From NCBI RefSeq assembly GCF_018390735.1, contig NZ_JAHBCL010000021.1, positions 1 to 64,000 of the forward strand: 64,000 nt of DNA. Reading direction: 5' to 3'. This document shows, piece by piece, positions 1 to 11,200 of the stretch. The notes under the pieces were generated by a model. It was not told the origin of the DNA. It saw only the letters and a program-made list of their open reading frames with translations, and did not search any database. Positions within the stretch are counted from its first letter, which is position 1. Each line of letters opens with the position of its first letter. Both the position numbers and the translations under genes were made by a program. Origin of the DNA: Fusibacter paucivorans (GTDB lineage Bacteria; Bacillota; Clostridia; Peptostreptococcales; Acidaminobacteraceae).

Positions 1-96
1 CCATGATTATTGGGCTGCAGTAACACTGCAGCCACTACACGCATTTTTTGAGGCAAGATAAGCGAGCTAGCTACGGCAAGAGTTATGAGCTAGGCA

Positions 97-3015
97 ATGA
101 CAGAACTAGAAATCAGAAACACCAATGATGTTGTGCCAGTTATCGTTTGTGATAATGTCTATGCACCTTACTTTAGTAGTTTCTTAAGTACGACAAATGG
201 TCTGCTTATCAATTCGCTTGATGGTGTTGGCAATGCGCTTGTTGAAGTGCTTTCTGGTATGCAGCAGGATTCTGAGAAGACGCTTTGTATTTTAAACACT
301 GATTCACTGAGTTTTGACACATTATATTATGATTACGAAAACGATGCACTCTATTCAAAAGGTATTAAAGCAACACATGTAGACACCTTTTTTGACAATA
401 ACAATGGTTTTTATGCTAATTCAGGTGTGTATCAAACTTTATTTGCCAATACAAAGTTGACACTTCCGAATGTTGGCATCTATGAAATTGAACCTTCGGT
501 GCGTGACAATCCCGTTGGCACTAATAATGCACTTGATTCGTATCGAAAATGGTCAACAGATGCCAAAAAGACAAAGGTAATCGTGCATCGAAAGCCAATT
601 GCTGATTTTGATTTAAATATTATGCTTGAATACAGTAACACTTATTATAAATATAAGTATTTATTTGATTTCCAAAATCGATCTTACGACCTTGACCATA
701 TGTCTGACGCCAATCACGGTATTGTCGATTACGTCTTGCAGTACCAAAAGGCTGATCGAGTAACAGGTGAACCTTTAACCGATTGGATTGATTCCTCAAT
801 GTTTTCTGAAATGACAGATATTATCTATAGATTTGGAACGGGAATCTATCGCATCAATGCGCGACTAAAGGTCAAAGATCCCGAGGGTGCTTGGTCAGAT
901 TATTGTGAAAAGGACATGCTTTTTTTAGGCTATTATGTATATTCAAATCTTTATGCGACACTGAGGACTGATAATCCATCTAATCCTCTTACTGCATTTA
1001 GACCGGGTAACTATGTGGAATGGTATGATATTCACTTTACGGATTACTATATCTTTCAAGACATTAGCAATCTGAATTACTATTTAGAAATATCGCTTTT
1101 AGACAATGGCACGCCTGTGCCTGGTGTTCCCGTTAAGAAAATTACTGATCCAAGTCAAATATATGACCCCCAATATCGAGATCATTACTGGAATAACCAA
1201 AAGTTTTACATTTCAGATGTGGCAGGGCTTGAAAATAAGACGTATCAAGTAGAAATTGCAGCGATCATTGACGATGACATGGATGGTGATTATGATCGCC
1301 GAATTAGCAAAATTGAAGACATTACGCTTTATGCGAATAACCCGCCGACAATATCGGCAAGTTTGTCGGCGACATCCTTACGCCAAGGCAATGACAATAC
1401 CGTTTGGGTTAATGTTAATGATCCCGATCAAGACAACTTATTATTAAACATTTCTGTTAAAAAGGATGACGAAACGTATGCTTCAAAAGGGTATGCCTTA
1501 TCGTATCCGTATGTGTCGACTTCACTGCCGCTTGTTGATTTAGATGCAGGGACATATGCTGTAACCGCAACTGTCAGTGACGGTGTAGAATCTGCATCTA
1601 AATCTTTAGCATTTACTGTACTTCCCAATACGCCGCCTGCTGTAGCGGTTAATGTAACATCGCCGTATCTCTTTGAGACAGATACCAACACGGCATTCGT
1701 CAGCGTATATGATGCGGAAGGGGATGATTTGGCGCTCGATGTCACAGTTCTCAAAGACGGCACTGTTTATCGAACGTTTAGCTATAACAAAACATCACCT
1801 TATACCGATGAAGTGATAGCACTTAGTAATCTCAGTGCGGGAACTTACACTGTAAGGGCATTTGCGGCAGATGACTATGGCAATGCCACGGCGACTGCTA
1901 CATTTCCCGTCTATGTTAATTCACCACCATACATCACCGCAGAAATTGCATCCCCAGAAATCCTCGATGGCGACAGCAACACACTGACGACACATTTAAC
2001 AGATATCGACCCTCAAAACTTGTTTGTGCAGACAGAGCTTTACAAGGAAGGTGTATTGTACAGCCGTCAGAACACGACGGTTGCGCCTGTTGGGGGCATA
2101 TACAGTGATGTGTTGTTCACATTCCCGAATTTGCCGATTGGCAGTTATTTAGGACAGGTGGCGGCATGGGATGGCTATGCAACTTCGAATTACGTCAACT
2201 ACAGCTTTAATGTCATACCGCGCAATCTGCCGCCTTCTGTGACGGTGGGCGTCACACCGGAAACGCTATTTGCAGGTCAGAAGGCAACTGTTGCCATGCT
2301 GTTTGACGACGGCGATCATGAACCGCTTACCGTAACTTTAACGGTTCTCAAAGACGGTACGGCTTATGATGTCAGTACATTTTCAGTGGCATGGCTTGGC
2401 ACGCAGTATGAAGTGATAAAAAAATCGTACGAAGGCCTGCCAGAAGGAACGTATACCGTTAAGGCAGTCGTCAGTGACGGGACGGCGACAGATGAAGACG
2501 TCAAAACTTTTGACGTAAAGCCGCTGAATATCAGTGCATTTGAGATCACGGGCGCATGGAATCACTGGGATGGGCGAACGGATTATCGAGGCGTCTATTT
2601 GACGCCGAATACGCATCGGTTTCTGTCGCTGGAGACCGTAACGTTTCACGCTTCTATTAAGGGGCTGCCGGAGATGGTAACAGTGACACTGTCCCCGGAA
2701 CTAATGGCAATGACGTACACAGACCCTTATGGCGTCGTCTATGAATATGAAGAACTGGTTGGGTACGACGTGGCCTTTCCATTGGCACTGAGTATGGTCT
2801 CTTATGATGAGGCGAGTGCCATGAGTACTTGGGAGGGAGCGTATTTACTGCCGTTGGCGCCTTCAACGCTGTCATGGGAAGATATTCGAAAGCGAAGTCC
2901 TTACGAGGCAGAGCTTACGGCGAGTCAAGAGCTGTCAAGTGTAAAGGCGACAATTGATGACGTTGAGATCACTGGGAATATCTATGATCGGATATCATTA
3001 CAACCCGTCTATTAG
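97..3015 (+). CDS. Large Ig-like repeat protein, N-terminus uncertain
   Basis: Function not recognised. About residues 413-808 consist of four tandem modules of roughly 97-102 residues. Each opens with an N-x-P-P motif (NNPP, NTPP, NSPP, NLPP) and closes with a G-[TS]-Y-x(5)-A-x-D/S-G/D pattern, typical of PKD/cadherin-like Ig folds of surface or secreted proteins. Residues 1-410 and 810-972 are unlike the repeats; a degenerate D-D-D-M-D-G-D-Y-D run lies near residue 395. The first ATG follows an in-frame TAG at 91-93, has no convincing SD, and is not followed by a signal peptide, although the domain type is usually extracellular. The true N-terminus may therefore lie left of the window and be separated by a frameshift, or this may be a domain remnant. 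The 3' end is followed by a bidirectional terminator. The repeats are certain; start and role are not. Confidence 0.7.
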   Translation: MTELEIRNTNDVVPVIVCDNVYAPYFSSFLSTTNGLLINSLDGVGNALVEVLSGMQQDSEKTLCILNTDSLSFDTLYYDYENDALYSKGIKATHVDTFFDNNNGFYANSGVYQTLFANTKLTLPNVGIYEIEPSVRDNPVGTNNALDSYRKWSTDAKKTKVIVHRKPIADFDLNIMLEYSNTYYKYKYLFDFQNRSYDLDHMSDANHGIVDYVLQYQKADRVTGEPLTDWIDSSMFSEMTDIIYRFGTGIYRINARLKVKDPEGAWSDYCEKDMLFLGYYVYSNLYATLRTDNPSNPLTAFRPGNYVEWYDIHFTDYYIFQDISNLNYYLEISLLDNGTPVPGVPVKKITDPSQIYDPQYRDHYWNNQKFYISDVAGLENKTYQVEIAAIIDDDMDGDYDRRISKIEDITLYANNPPTISASLSATSLRQGNDNTVWVNVNDPDQDNLLLNISVKKDDETYASKGYALSYPYVSTSLPLVDLDAGTYAVTATVSDGVESASKSLAFTVLPNTPPAVAVNVTSPYLFETDTNTAFVSVYDAEGDDLALDVTVLKDGTVYRTFSYNKTSPYTDEVIALSNLSAGTYTVRAFAADDYGNATATATFPVYVNSPPYITAEIASPEILDGDSNTLTTHLTDIDPQNLFVQTELYKEGVLYSRQNTTVAPVGGIYSDVLFTFPNLPIGSYLGQVAAWDGYATSNYVNYSFNVIPRNLPPSVTVGVTPETLFAGQKATVAMLFDDGDHEPLTVTLTVLKDGTAYDVSTFSVAWLGTQYEVIKKSYEGLPEGTYTVKAVVSDGTATDEDVKTFDVKPLNISAFEITGAWNHWDGRTDYRGVYLTPNTHRFLSLETVTFHASIKGLPEMVTVTLSPELMAMTYTDPYGVVYEYEELVGYDVAFPLALSMVSYDEASAMSTWEGAYLLPLAPSTLSWEDIRKRSPYEAELTASQELSSVKATIDDVEITGNIYDRISLQPVY

Positions 3016-3180
3016 TGTTTGCCGTTCACGCTTTCGTTTAACGATACAGTTATAATATGATAAAAGATACTGTAGACTAAATACAAAAGCCAATTAACAT
3101 TAAAGCCAAAAAATAGAAAATCAAATATACGTGGATTGAATCTCAAAGTACAATAGAGACAATAACAAGAAGCAATAACA

Positions 3181-3215
3181 AAAAAATAAGATACAGTTGC
3201 GTATCTTATTTTTTT
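3181..3215. terminator. Bidirectional rho-independent terminator
   Basis: The two arms 3181-3194 and 3201-3214 are perfect 14-bp inverted repeats around the six-base loop AGTTGC. They begin with an A run and end with a T run, so the hairpin can terminate both the upstream + gene and the convergent - strand peptidase gene. Confidence 0.85.
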
Positions 3216-3253
3216 GCCCCCATAAATACAGTTGGCAATTGAGAATATTACAC

Positions 3254-3361
3254 CATTCAAATTTTGATCTTTTCATGACAATAGGTACGATTATCATCAT
3301 ACGAAAATTCAACATATCGCAATATCGCATTGAAAAATTAGCGAAAGACAATAAGGGCATT
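3254..3361 (+). repeat. Dispersed intergenic repeat, copy A
   Basis: This stretch aligns by eye with 29041-29140 in the same orientation. The first 67-70 bases match at roughly 85 percent apart from a short gap, and the similarity continues more loosely through a shared GCGAAAG/ACGAAAG and a final GCATT/CCATT. Both copies are intergenic, downstream of a terminator. Nothing identifies it as a known element. Confidence 0.65.
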
Positions 3362-3414
3362 CCAATAATTAAAGCTTTTGTTTCTAACGACTTATATTAA
3401 ATACAGTTTTACGA

Positions 3415-5025
3415 CTACCATAACTTTTTATAATTGTCATAGGTAACCGCATCGTCAAAGAGCAGCCAGCCCGGTTCAAAATTGACATCATAGAATGACA
3501 AAATAAAATGAAGATGCGGTCCTGTTGAAAAACCAGTTGAACCGACGTTGCCAATGATTGAGCCCTTTTCAACAAATTCACCTTTTTGACACAGGCGTTC
3601 GCTTAAATGAAAGTAAGTGCTGAAAATACCGGCGCCATGATCGATGACGATCGTATTGCCCGTCAAAGTGAGGAAATCAGAAAACACGATGTTGCCGCTA
3701 TTGGTTGCAGCGACTGGCGTACCATTTGGTGCGGCAATGTCAAGACCGGAATGGCGATAGGTCGTCATCGCTCCGTTGACGTCACGTGTTTCGCCAAACT
3801 CAGTGGATAACCTGCCGGTCGCGGGTAGTATATAATCACCAGAGGTTAATGTTTTTGGTGAGGATCTGGTTCGAACGGGATCAAATAAAGCATCAAATTC
3901 TTCATAAGCAGCATCATTTCGCGTTGACTGTGCAACTGTTTCATCAATGATTAAATGCTGAATATTAAAGTTTCTCGCTGTCACTGTTACAGGATAATGC
4001 TTTCCATCCAGCAAAATATCATAATCACCGGGTGATGTATCATAATTTGTCGGAATATAGCAAATGTAGTTGGATGCGCTTTGGTAAAATTTAACTTGTG
4101 TTGAATCAGAAATTGATTGTTCAATTGTCGGCAGTTCTGTTTCCTCGGCATATTGTGTGGTGATTATGAGCGGTTCCCCTTGCTCGATCGTCGTATGATT
4201 AAAGTCAAAAACAGTAGGGCGATCGTAATGTATTTCAAAAGCATATTTCACAGTGCCTTCAAAATTTGCAGTGTCATCATGCCATGTCGCGGTCAGGTGG
4301 TAATGATAGACACCGTCCGTTTCAGAAAATGGGAGCATATAACCTGAGTCAGTTTCATGAAGATTGCGAATGACAAGTGCACTAGTACCGGCGGTTTCAT
4401 AAGATAAGACCACTTCATCGGGTATTTTGTCAAATGTAACGAAAAGCTGATCATCTGGCCTATTGATGCTGATGATCTGTGATTGGTTGGCTGTTTTTAC
4501 CTCAACCGGATACCAATTGCCATCGAATTTTAAAATTTGCCAGCTCGCTGATGATGCAGGCAGTGTCAACGATTCTGCTTTGGTAAAGTGATTAATTGCA
4601 GCAGAAGGCATCAACTGATCATTGTAAACAGCGTCAAAGTAAGGCTGTGTATAAAAAAAATCAGCATTTTGAGCGCGATAGTAAGATTTGTCATGTAAAA
4701 TCACAACGCCTGATGGATCAATACTCACAACTTGGTAAATAGCTTTTCCCCAAAACGGATGATGAAGCTCAACCGTAAAAACGGCTTCAGAAGCAGACGG
4801 TCTACTAACGTCATGATTAGCTTCAAGCGGTTCATTTAATGCTGATTGAAGCAGCTGACGCTGATTTGGCGTCGTAGGTATAAAAGAGGGTATTTGATCC
4901 TGATAGCCGATGTAAACATTAGTATACTGCATATGATTATAGATAAAGAGTGCCATGAAAATCAGCAGTGCAAATCCCAAACCGATTAATCGCTTATTAT
5001 TTCTAAAAATATGTTTCTTTTGCAT
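3415..5025 (-). CDS. Membrane-anchored M23 metallopeptidase
   Basis: Predicted cell-wall endopeptidase of the LytM/M23 family, about 536 residues. A short basic N-terminus is followed by one hydrophobic segment (about residues 12-32), which would place the rest outside the membrane. The middle, about 370 residues, is beta-rich and unassigned. The C-terminal domain has the zinc motifs H-S-G-L-D (H425, D429) and H-L-H (H504, H506), so catalysis should be intact. A TTG sits just before the ATG. The ATG is preferred because GGGAGG lies five bases before it and only two before the TTG. The gene is single, facing away from the chemoreceptor gene next door. The family cleaves peptidoglycan cross-links; the exact bond and any partner are unknown. 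Confidence 0.88.
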   Translation of the reverse strand: MQKKHIFRNNKRLIGLGFALLIFMALFIYNHMQYTNVYIGYQDQIPSFIPTTPNQRQLLQSALNEPLEANHDVSRPSASEAVFTVELHHPFWGKAIYQVVSIDPSGVVILHDKSYYRAQNADFFYTQPYFDAVYNDQLMPSAAINHFTKAESLTLPASSASWQILKFDGNWYPVEVKTANQSQIISINRPDDQLFVTFDKIPDEVVLSYETAGTSALVIRNLHETDSGYMLPFSETDGVYHYHLTATWHDDTANFEGTVKYAFEIHYDRPTVFDFNHTTIEQGEPLIITTQYAEETELPTIEQSISDSTQVKFYQSASNYICYIPTNYDTSPGDYDILLDGKHYPVTVTARNFNIQHLIIDETVAQSTRNDAAYEEFDALFDPVRTRSSPKTLTSGDYILPATGRLSTEFGETRDVNGAMTTYRHSGLDIAAPNGTPVAATNSGNIVFSDFLTLTGNTIVIDHGAGIFSTYFHLSERLCQKGEFVEKGSIIGNVGSTGFSTGPHLHFILSFYDVNFEPGWLLFDDAVTYDNYKKLW

Positions 5026-5146
5026 CAAGGCCTCCCGAAGATGTTTATAGTCTATGATAGCATATGTTAATAAAAATAGCAGGACATATGTGTTATTTGT
5101 TAATTAATGGGTATCTAAGTCACAAAAGTATCTGTGAGGTGATGTT

Positions 5147-6856
5147 ATGAAAAATCTTAAGCTAAGGTATAAAATACTGTTTTTAGCACTTTTCATCATT
5201 ATTATTTTCTCAGCAGTGATTATGGCCTACATCCTACCAAAAGTCAATTCAATTATTGAAGAACGTACAGCAGTCAAACTTGAAGAACTGGTTGACATTG
5301 CCCTGTCTGAAATACAAAATCAGCAGACACTGGCAGCAACTGGTGTGAAAACAGAAGAGGAAGCAAAGGCAGATGCACTGGCGGCGATCGGCAATTATCG
5401 CTACAGCGGCTCTGAGTACTACTGGATTAATGATGAGACGGGTATGATGCTCAATCATCCGATCAAGCCAGAATTAAACGATACCAATATTTTGGATATC
5501 CAAGATCCAGACGGCAAATATATATTCCAGGAAATGATTGCCGTTGCCAACGCTGACGGCGGTGGAGTTGTAGAATACCAGTGGCCAAAGCCTGGTTTTG
5601 ACGTACCGCAGCCTAAAATGTCCTATGTTGGCAAAGAGCAAAACTGGGGATGGATTGTCGGAACGGGGATCTATATTGATGATCTCAAGGCAATTGAACA
5701 TGAAATTAATATCACGACCTTAATTATTTCGGTTATCATTATTATCTTCTCGCTCATTATTGTAACGCTGATTGTCATGCCGATCAATAAGACGCTGATG
5801 AATATTATCGAAAATACTGAAAGATATAAAAACTATGATTTTACGACTGACATAGATGTCAGCTCAAAAGATGAGTTAGGCGCCATCGCTGAATCTTTCA
5901 ACAAAGTGAGTGTGGGCCTGAAAGATCTTTTAAGAAATATGATTGAAACATCAAAAGAACTGACTGGTGATTCTATTGAGATATCAGACAGTATGCACTT
6001 GCTGCAGGACAAGACTGGCAATACGCTTCAATCGACATCGGATATTTCTGCTGTCATCGAAGAAACCAGTGCAGCAACTCAACAAGTTGCTGAAACAATC
6101 GTCGAAGCAAAAGATGCCATTACCATCGTCGCTGAAAAAGCAACAGAGGGTGCAATGCGAGTTAGTGATGTCAGCAGGCGCGCTGACGAGCTACGCATTT
6201 CATCACAAAAATCGAGCGATGAAGCGAAACAGATATATTCAGATGTTAAAACACGCCTCGAAGGCGCCATTGACAATGCCAAAAAAGTTGATCGAATCAA
6301 TGCACTGCTGGAAGATATTCTCAGCATCACATCACAGACAAACCTGCTTGCCCTTAATGCTTCTATTGAAGCGGCACGGGCAGGTGATGCCGGTAGAGGC
6401 TTTGCCGTTGTTGCCAATGAAGTTGGCAATTTGGCAGATCAATCAGCTCAAATGGTTGAAGATATTAAACAAACTGTTGAATTTATCCAGCACGCTGTTT
6501 CGGCACTGATTAAGGATTCAACTGAAATTTTAGGATTTGTTGAAAGCAAAGTGCTAAACGACTACGAAAAACTCATTGATATCGGTGAGCAATACAGTGC
6601 TGATGCAACGGAATTTAATAGTATCATGATGGAACTCAGTGCTATAAGTGAAGAGCTCACAGGTTCTATGGAAACGATTTCAAGTAATGTTTCTGAAGTG
6701 AGGATCGCGACAGAACAAGAAGCCGAAGAAGTATCCAATATACTCGCGATGACAGAAGAAGTGACGCAGCGAACAGATCGTGTCAATGATATTATTTCTG
6801 AAAATATTAAAATGATCAAATCACTTGATGAGTTGATTACGAAATTTAAAATCTAA
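5147..6856 (+). CDS. Methyl-accepting chemotaxis protein with Cache domain
   Basis: Transmembrane chemoreceptor. TM1 spans about residues 7-30. An extracellular single-Cache (Cache_2) type sensor fills about 35-180, with the characteristic Y-Y-W-I-N-D-E-T-G and [12 protein letters not shown] motifs. TM2 is about 187-212, then HAMP, then a long coiled coil. The signalling tip lies around residues 395-432, with [14 protein letters not shown] and [19 protein letters not shown] lies just before the ATG. Cache domains of this type commonly bind small organic acids or amino acids; the ligand here is unknown. No che genes are nearby, so it presumably reports to a chemotaxis system encoded elsewhere. 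A hairpin terminator follows. Confidence 0.95.
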   Translation: MKNLKLRYKILFLALFIIIIFSAVIMAYILPKVNSIIEERTAVKLEELVDIALSEIQNQQTLAATGVKTEEEAKADALAAIGNYRYSGSEYYWINDETGMMLNHPIKPELNDTNILDIQDPDGKYIFQEMIAVANADGGGVVEYQWPKPGFDVPQPKMSYVGKEQNWGWIVGTGIYIDDLKAIEHEINITTLIISVIIIIFSLIIVTLIVMPINKTLMNIIENTERYKNYDFTTDIDVSSKDELGAIAESFNKVSVGLKDLLRNMIETSKELTGDSIEISDSMHLLQDKTGNTLQSTSDISAVIEETSAATQQVAETIVEAKDAITIVAEKATEGAMRVSDVSRRADELRISSQKSSDEAKQIYSDVKTRLEGAIDNAKKVDRINALLEDILSITSQTNLLALNASIEAARAGDAGRGFAVVANEVGNLADQSAQMVEDIKQTVEFIQHAVSALIKDSTEILGFVESKVLNDYEKLIDIGEQYSADATEFNSIMMELSAISEELTGSMETISSNVSEVRIATEQEAEEVSNILAMTEEVTQRTDRVNDIISENIKMIKSLDELITKFKI

Positions 6857-6917
6857 TGTGCGTATCACGGGGACAGTAGAGCGTCGATGATAACATTTGA
6901 TTCAATTAAAAAAGTGG

Positions 6918-6962
6918 GGACCATTGCCATCATTGAATGATGCTGTGTGGTCCTCTCTTTTT
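6918..6962 (+). terminator. Rho-independent terminator after chemoreceptor
   Basis: GGACCA at 6918-6923 pairs with TGGTCC at 6948-6953, and an inner CATCATT/AATGATG stem continues the hairpin. The T-rich tail TCTCTTTTT follows. It separates the chemoreceptor from sbcD. Confidence 0.75.
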
Positions 6963-7008
6963 GCATAATTCGACTAAGATTTAAAAATCAGAAAAGTGAG
7001 GTGACAGT

Positions 7009-7037
7009 GTGAAATTTGATGCTGAAAATGATACAAT
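7009..7037 (+). promoter_or_regulatory. Possible sigma-70 promoter of sbcDC
   Basis: GTGAAA (7009-7014) and TACAAT (7032-7037) are separated by 17 bases and lie about 35 bp before the sbcD start. Both hexamers deviate from consensus, so this is a tentative call. Confidence 0.4.
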
Positions 7038-7070
7038 AAGTGAATAACGAAACGAAATGAGGAAACCGCA

Positions 7071-8240
7071 ATGAAGCTATTACATACGGGTGATTGGCAT
7101 ATTGGCAAACTCGTCTTTAATCGATATATGACGGAAGATCAGCGATATTTGTTAAAACAGCTGGTAACACTCGTCAAAGAGGAAGCGATTGACGTCGTTC
7201 TAATTGCCGGCGATCTATATGATCGGCAAATACCGCCGGCTGATGCGGTTTCACTGTTAAATGAAATCATTACTGAATTGACATTGGCGCTCGGGGTCAA
7301 GGTGATTGCAATTGCTGGCAATCACGATAGCCCAGAACGCCTTGATTTTGGACAAGACCTTTTAAAAAATCATGGATTTTACATTGAAGGAAAGCTGATG
7401 CCGGCATGCGAGCCCATAGAGTTCTATGATGAATATGGTCCTGTACGTTTTTACCCTATTCCCTATGCCGACCCCGCTGTTGTTCGTGCTGTATTGAGAG
7501 ATGATTCTATTAAAACACACGAAAGTGGCATGCGAGTGATTATTGAACAAATTAGGCAGTCGATGGATAATACGATTAGAAATATTTGCCTCAGTCATGC
7601 ATTTGTGATTGGCGACGCATTACCTGAAACATCAGAATCTGAAAGGCAGCTTAGCAGTATAGGTGGTGTTGCACATGTACCTGTGAGCCTCTATGAAGCT
7701 TTTGATTATGTTGCACTTGGACATTTGCACCGACCGCAGCGCATTGTTGCCGACCATATTCGCTATGCAGGCTCTTTGATGAAATATTCTTTTTCAGAAG
7801 CTGATCACATAAAATCAGTGACTGTGATAAATTTGGGTGTAAAAGGTGATCTCGATATTCAATTAAAGACATTGAAGCCGCTGCGCGACATGAGGCGAAT
7901 TGAGGGGCCGCTTGAAATGCTTTGCCATCCTGATGTGATATCAGGCGCCAATCGTGAAGACTATATTCATGTAACGCTCACAGATCAAGGCGCACTCTTT
8001 GAGCCGTTGAAAAAGATGCGCGCGTTTTATCCAAACATACTACAATTAGAAAGAAGCCATCTAAAAACTGAAAAAGATGGTGAAAAACTGACGACGCACC
8101 AATTAAAACAAAAGAAACCAGAGGCGCTCTTTGAAGCCTTTTATCAAGAAGCCGTTGGAACATCACCAGATAAAAATCTTATGACGCATTTTCATGCCGC
8201 TGCGGATAAAGCAATGACGAGTGAGGGAGGCGAACCATGA
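7071..8240 (+). CDS. sbcD: SbcD, nuclease subunit of the SbcCD complex
   Basis: Mre11-type metallophosphoesterase that, with SbcC, cleaves DNA hairpins and processes protein-blocked or palindromic ends in the cytoplasm. The five phosphoesterase motifs are visible in order: G-D-W-H-I-G (D8, H10), A-G-D-L-Y-D-R, G-N-H-D-S-P-E-R-L, a conserved S-H-A, and G-H-L-H-R-P. At 389 residues it is the usual length. The ATG is preceded by ATGAGGA. Its stop codon overlaps the sbcC start as ATGA, so the two are translationally coupled, as expected for subunits of one complex. Confidence 0.96.
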   Translation: MKLLHTGDWHIGKLVFNRYMTEDQRYLLKQLVTLVKEEAIDVVLIAGDLYDRQIPPADAVSLLNEIITELTLALGVKVIAIAGNHDSPERLDFGQDLLKNHGFYIEGKLMPACEPIEFYDEYGPVRFYPIPYADPAVVRAVLRDDSIKTHESGMRVIIEQIRQSMDNTIRNICLSHAFVIGDALPETSESERQLSSIGGVAHVPVSLYEAFDYVALGHLHRPQRIVADHIRYAGSLMKYSFSEADHIKSVTVINLGVKGDLDIQLKTLKPLRDMRRIEGPLEMLCHPDVISGANREDYIHVTLTDQGALFEPLKKMRAFYPNILQLERSHLKTEKDGEKLTTHQLKQKKPEALFEAFYQEAVGTSPDKNLMTHFHAAADKAMTSEGGEP

Positions 8241-11200
8241 AACCGATCACATTGACAATCAATGCATTTGGCCCTTATGCAGGAACAGAAGTGCTGGATT
8301 TTTCACTGTTAGCAAATGAAACGCTCTTCCTTATCACCGGACCGACTGGGGCAGGCAAAACATCGATTTTTGATGCCATTTGCTTTGCGCTTTACGGAGA
8401 GACAAATGGAACAGATCGACCTGAAAAGAGTGTTCGATGCGATCATGCTGAAGAGGATCACACAACAGAAGTTACCTTTGCCTTCGAACTCAGATCAAAA
8501 CGCTATACAGTATGGCGCAGACCTAAGCAAATGCGGCCTAAAACGCGTGGAGAAGGGCTGACAGAAGTGCCTTCCGACGCAAACTTGACGATCGAGGGCG
8601 TTGAACGCCCTATTACTGGAAGCAGACAAGTAACAGCTTCAATAGAAGAATTGATAGGACTTACCATCTCGCAATTCCGTCAAATCATGATGATTCCGCA
8701 AGGGGAGTTTAGAGAATTATTAATGGCAAAGTCAGATGATCGTGCAGCGATACTGAGGCATATCTTTAAGACTTCGCTTTACAGCAATATGCAGCGGCAA
8801 GTAGCCGAAGAGAAAAAGCATATAGCAGCTGACCTAAAGGTACAGGATGATGCACTGAATGAAACCATTGATGATATTCGAACTTTTTCGGTTGACCATC
8901 TGCCAAGTGTGAATGCATGCAATGAAATAAATGACGATTGGTTCAATCTGACAGATCAATCGACCTATGAAGAAGAACATGTTGCTACAATTGCGAAGCT
9001 TCTGATAAAAGCCAATGCTGTAATCAATGAACAAAAACAGGCTTCAATTCCCGCATACGAAGTGATTATAGAGCGTCTTCAAAATTTTAATGATAACTTA
9101 CATCAATACATTGGATTAATGGACGAACGTATTCGATTACAGGAAGCAGACTATAAGAAGCGGATTCGAGAGATAGAACGTTATCAAACACAAAATGAAC
9201 AAATCTCCCGATATCGCCAAGCTGTTGCCGATTTAGAGGAACTCGATGCAAAGCGAGACTTAATCAATATAAAGCGAAACGAAGTGATTAATTTAGAAGC
9301 CATTCAAAAAATAATCCCTTTAGAAGCGGAAAGCAATCGGCGCAATGAACGCTTGACATTATGCAGGACACGTATTTTAAATGAAGAACGTATTTGTGAA
9401 ATGAACGGGCAAAAATATGAAGCGGCAAGGCAGGCTTATGAAGCAGCGAATACACCAACCGCAGAAGCAGAACGCCAAAATTTAAAACATACGATTGAAT
9501 CACTGAAAAATTATCAAAAAATATTGGAAAATGTTGAAACATTAAAAGATGAAAGTGCACAGACAAGGCAAGCTTTTAACGAACTGCAAGCAAGAGAAAA
9601 AGAACTGTTGGATAATCAGACTGAAATTGAACAGTCAATTGAAAAATGCCAAAATTATTTACTTCAGCATGAAGGTGATGCACTGAAGGCGCTCGAAATA
9701 AAGCAGTCACTTAATGAAGTGAGTGGACAACTGTCAAAGATTGCATCCGGTATTGAAGCTTATCAGAATATCCGTGAACGCCATAAAAAATGGCTGTCAG
9801 CAAAGGATGAGCTGAAAAGTCAGCATAAACACTGTGACGCTGCTGAGAAAGCATATCATTCATTAAAAATGCGCTATCATCTCAATCAAGCAGCTTATTT
9901 AGCAAGTACGTTGGATGAAAATGCCCCTTGTCCGGTCTGTGGGTCAACATCACATCCTAAAAAAGCCGTTTTAAAAGAGACAGTTGAAATGGCTGATCTC
10001 GAAAGTGCAGAACTGGCACTTACAGCTGCTCAAACTGATTTAAAACAATCTGAATTGACGCTTGAACGGCAACGCGTTAAAATGAAAAATGAATCCGATA
10101 CACTGGCTGCCTATTTGTATGAAATTGATGAAACGATTAAGTGCCCTGCATTTGATAAAATCAATGATTTCGAGACATCTGAAAGTTTGGCAATTCAGCA
10201 AGCGCTAGATGACAGATTGCTGTTTCATCAACGGGCGTATGCTGCATTACAAACGCAGCAAGAAAGCATTCAGCAGGCTTTAAGAGAAGCAGAACGTCAA
10301 AAAGCGATCGTGAAAGATGAAGAAGCCAAGCTGGCTGAAATGAAAATTGCACTTGAGGCACATGAACTCGAAATTTCTGAAAAGCAGCATTTGCTAGAGG
10401 TTAAATCTACGCAGATTGAAACGATGATGGCTTCGATCCCTGAGGCATATCAACCATTAAAGGATACATTGAAAGCGTTGCAATCCAAGCAAACGGAACT
10501 TGATCAGTTGAATGATACACTGACGTTTCTGACACAGGAAGTCGAAATAACGAGAACTGCTTTTAATAGTGCCAAAGAGAATGCGGCTGTTGCAGCAGCA
10601 GCGATTGAGACAGCGAAGATAGAGCAGAAAGAAGCTGAACTGCATTTTCAGGAGGCACTGACAGCACATGACATATCAAGTGAAAGCTACCAAGATCACA
10701 AAGCACACATTGCGACACTTGATGCACTGAAAGCATCGGTAGAAGCTTATGATCGACAGCGATTGATCGTTGAGAATAGTATTAAAGACTTGGAACCTTT
10801 GGCAAAGACGCGTAAACTAGTTGATATTGAAACCTTAGAAAAGAAGGCTGAATCAATAGAACTTATGTATAAGAGTGCTCAGCAAAATAGAGAGAAGTAT
10901 GCAATCGTCGAATATGAGAATGAAGCAGCGCTTATGAAAATGCAAAATATTCTTGAAAAACGCTCATCACTTGAAGCAGCCTATCGTTATGTGGGACAGT
11001 TAGCAGATGTAATGAATGGGAAGAATCGGAAGAACATTACCTTCGAGCGCTATATCTTATCTGCATACTTAAGGGATATTTTAGCGCTTGCCAATGAACG
11101 CTTCCTCGCAATGACTTACGGACGTTACACGCTGCAAATTGCAGAAGAAGTCGCAGACCGACGTCAGGGATCAGGGCTGGATTTAGAAGTGATGGATCGA

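Larger units (their letters stand above)
3016..3414. other. Convergent intergenic region with terminator and repeat copy
   Basis: This 399-bp gap lies between a + strand gene and a - strand gene. It contains a perfect 14-bp stem terminator and a copy of a dispersed repeat, each listed separately. The remaining sequence is AT-rich. Short open frames on both strands have no SD and overlap the terminator or the repeat, so I see no gene here. Confidence 0.7.

Noticed and set aside
3197-3400. 67-codon open frame on the + strand
   Set aside because: It begins inside the terminator hairpin, has no SD, and its middle is the dispersed repeat; better explained as non-coding.
5967-6509. 180-codon frame on the + strand
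   Set aside because: It lies wholly inside the chemoreceptor gene in another frame, with basic, low-complexity composition typical of shadow frames.
7009-7047. 12-codon leader peptide (GTG start) before sbcD
   Set aside because: An SD-like GAGGTGA is present, but the same bases make a plausible -35/-10 promoter and no attenuator structure follows.
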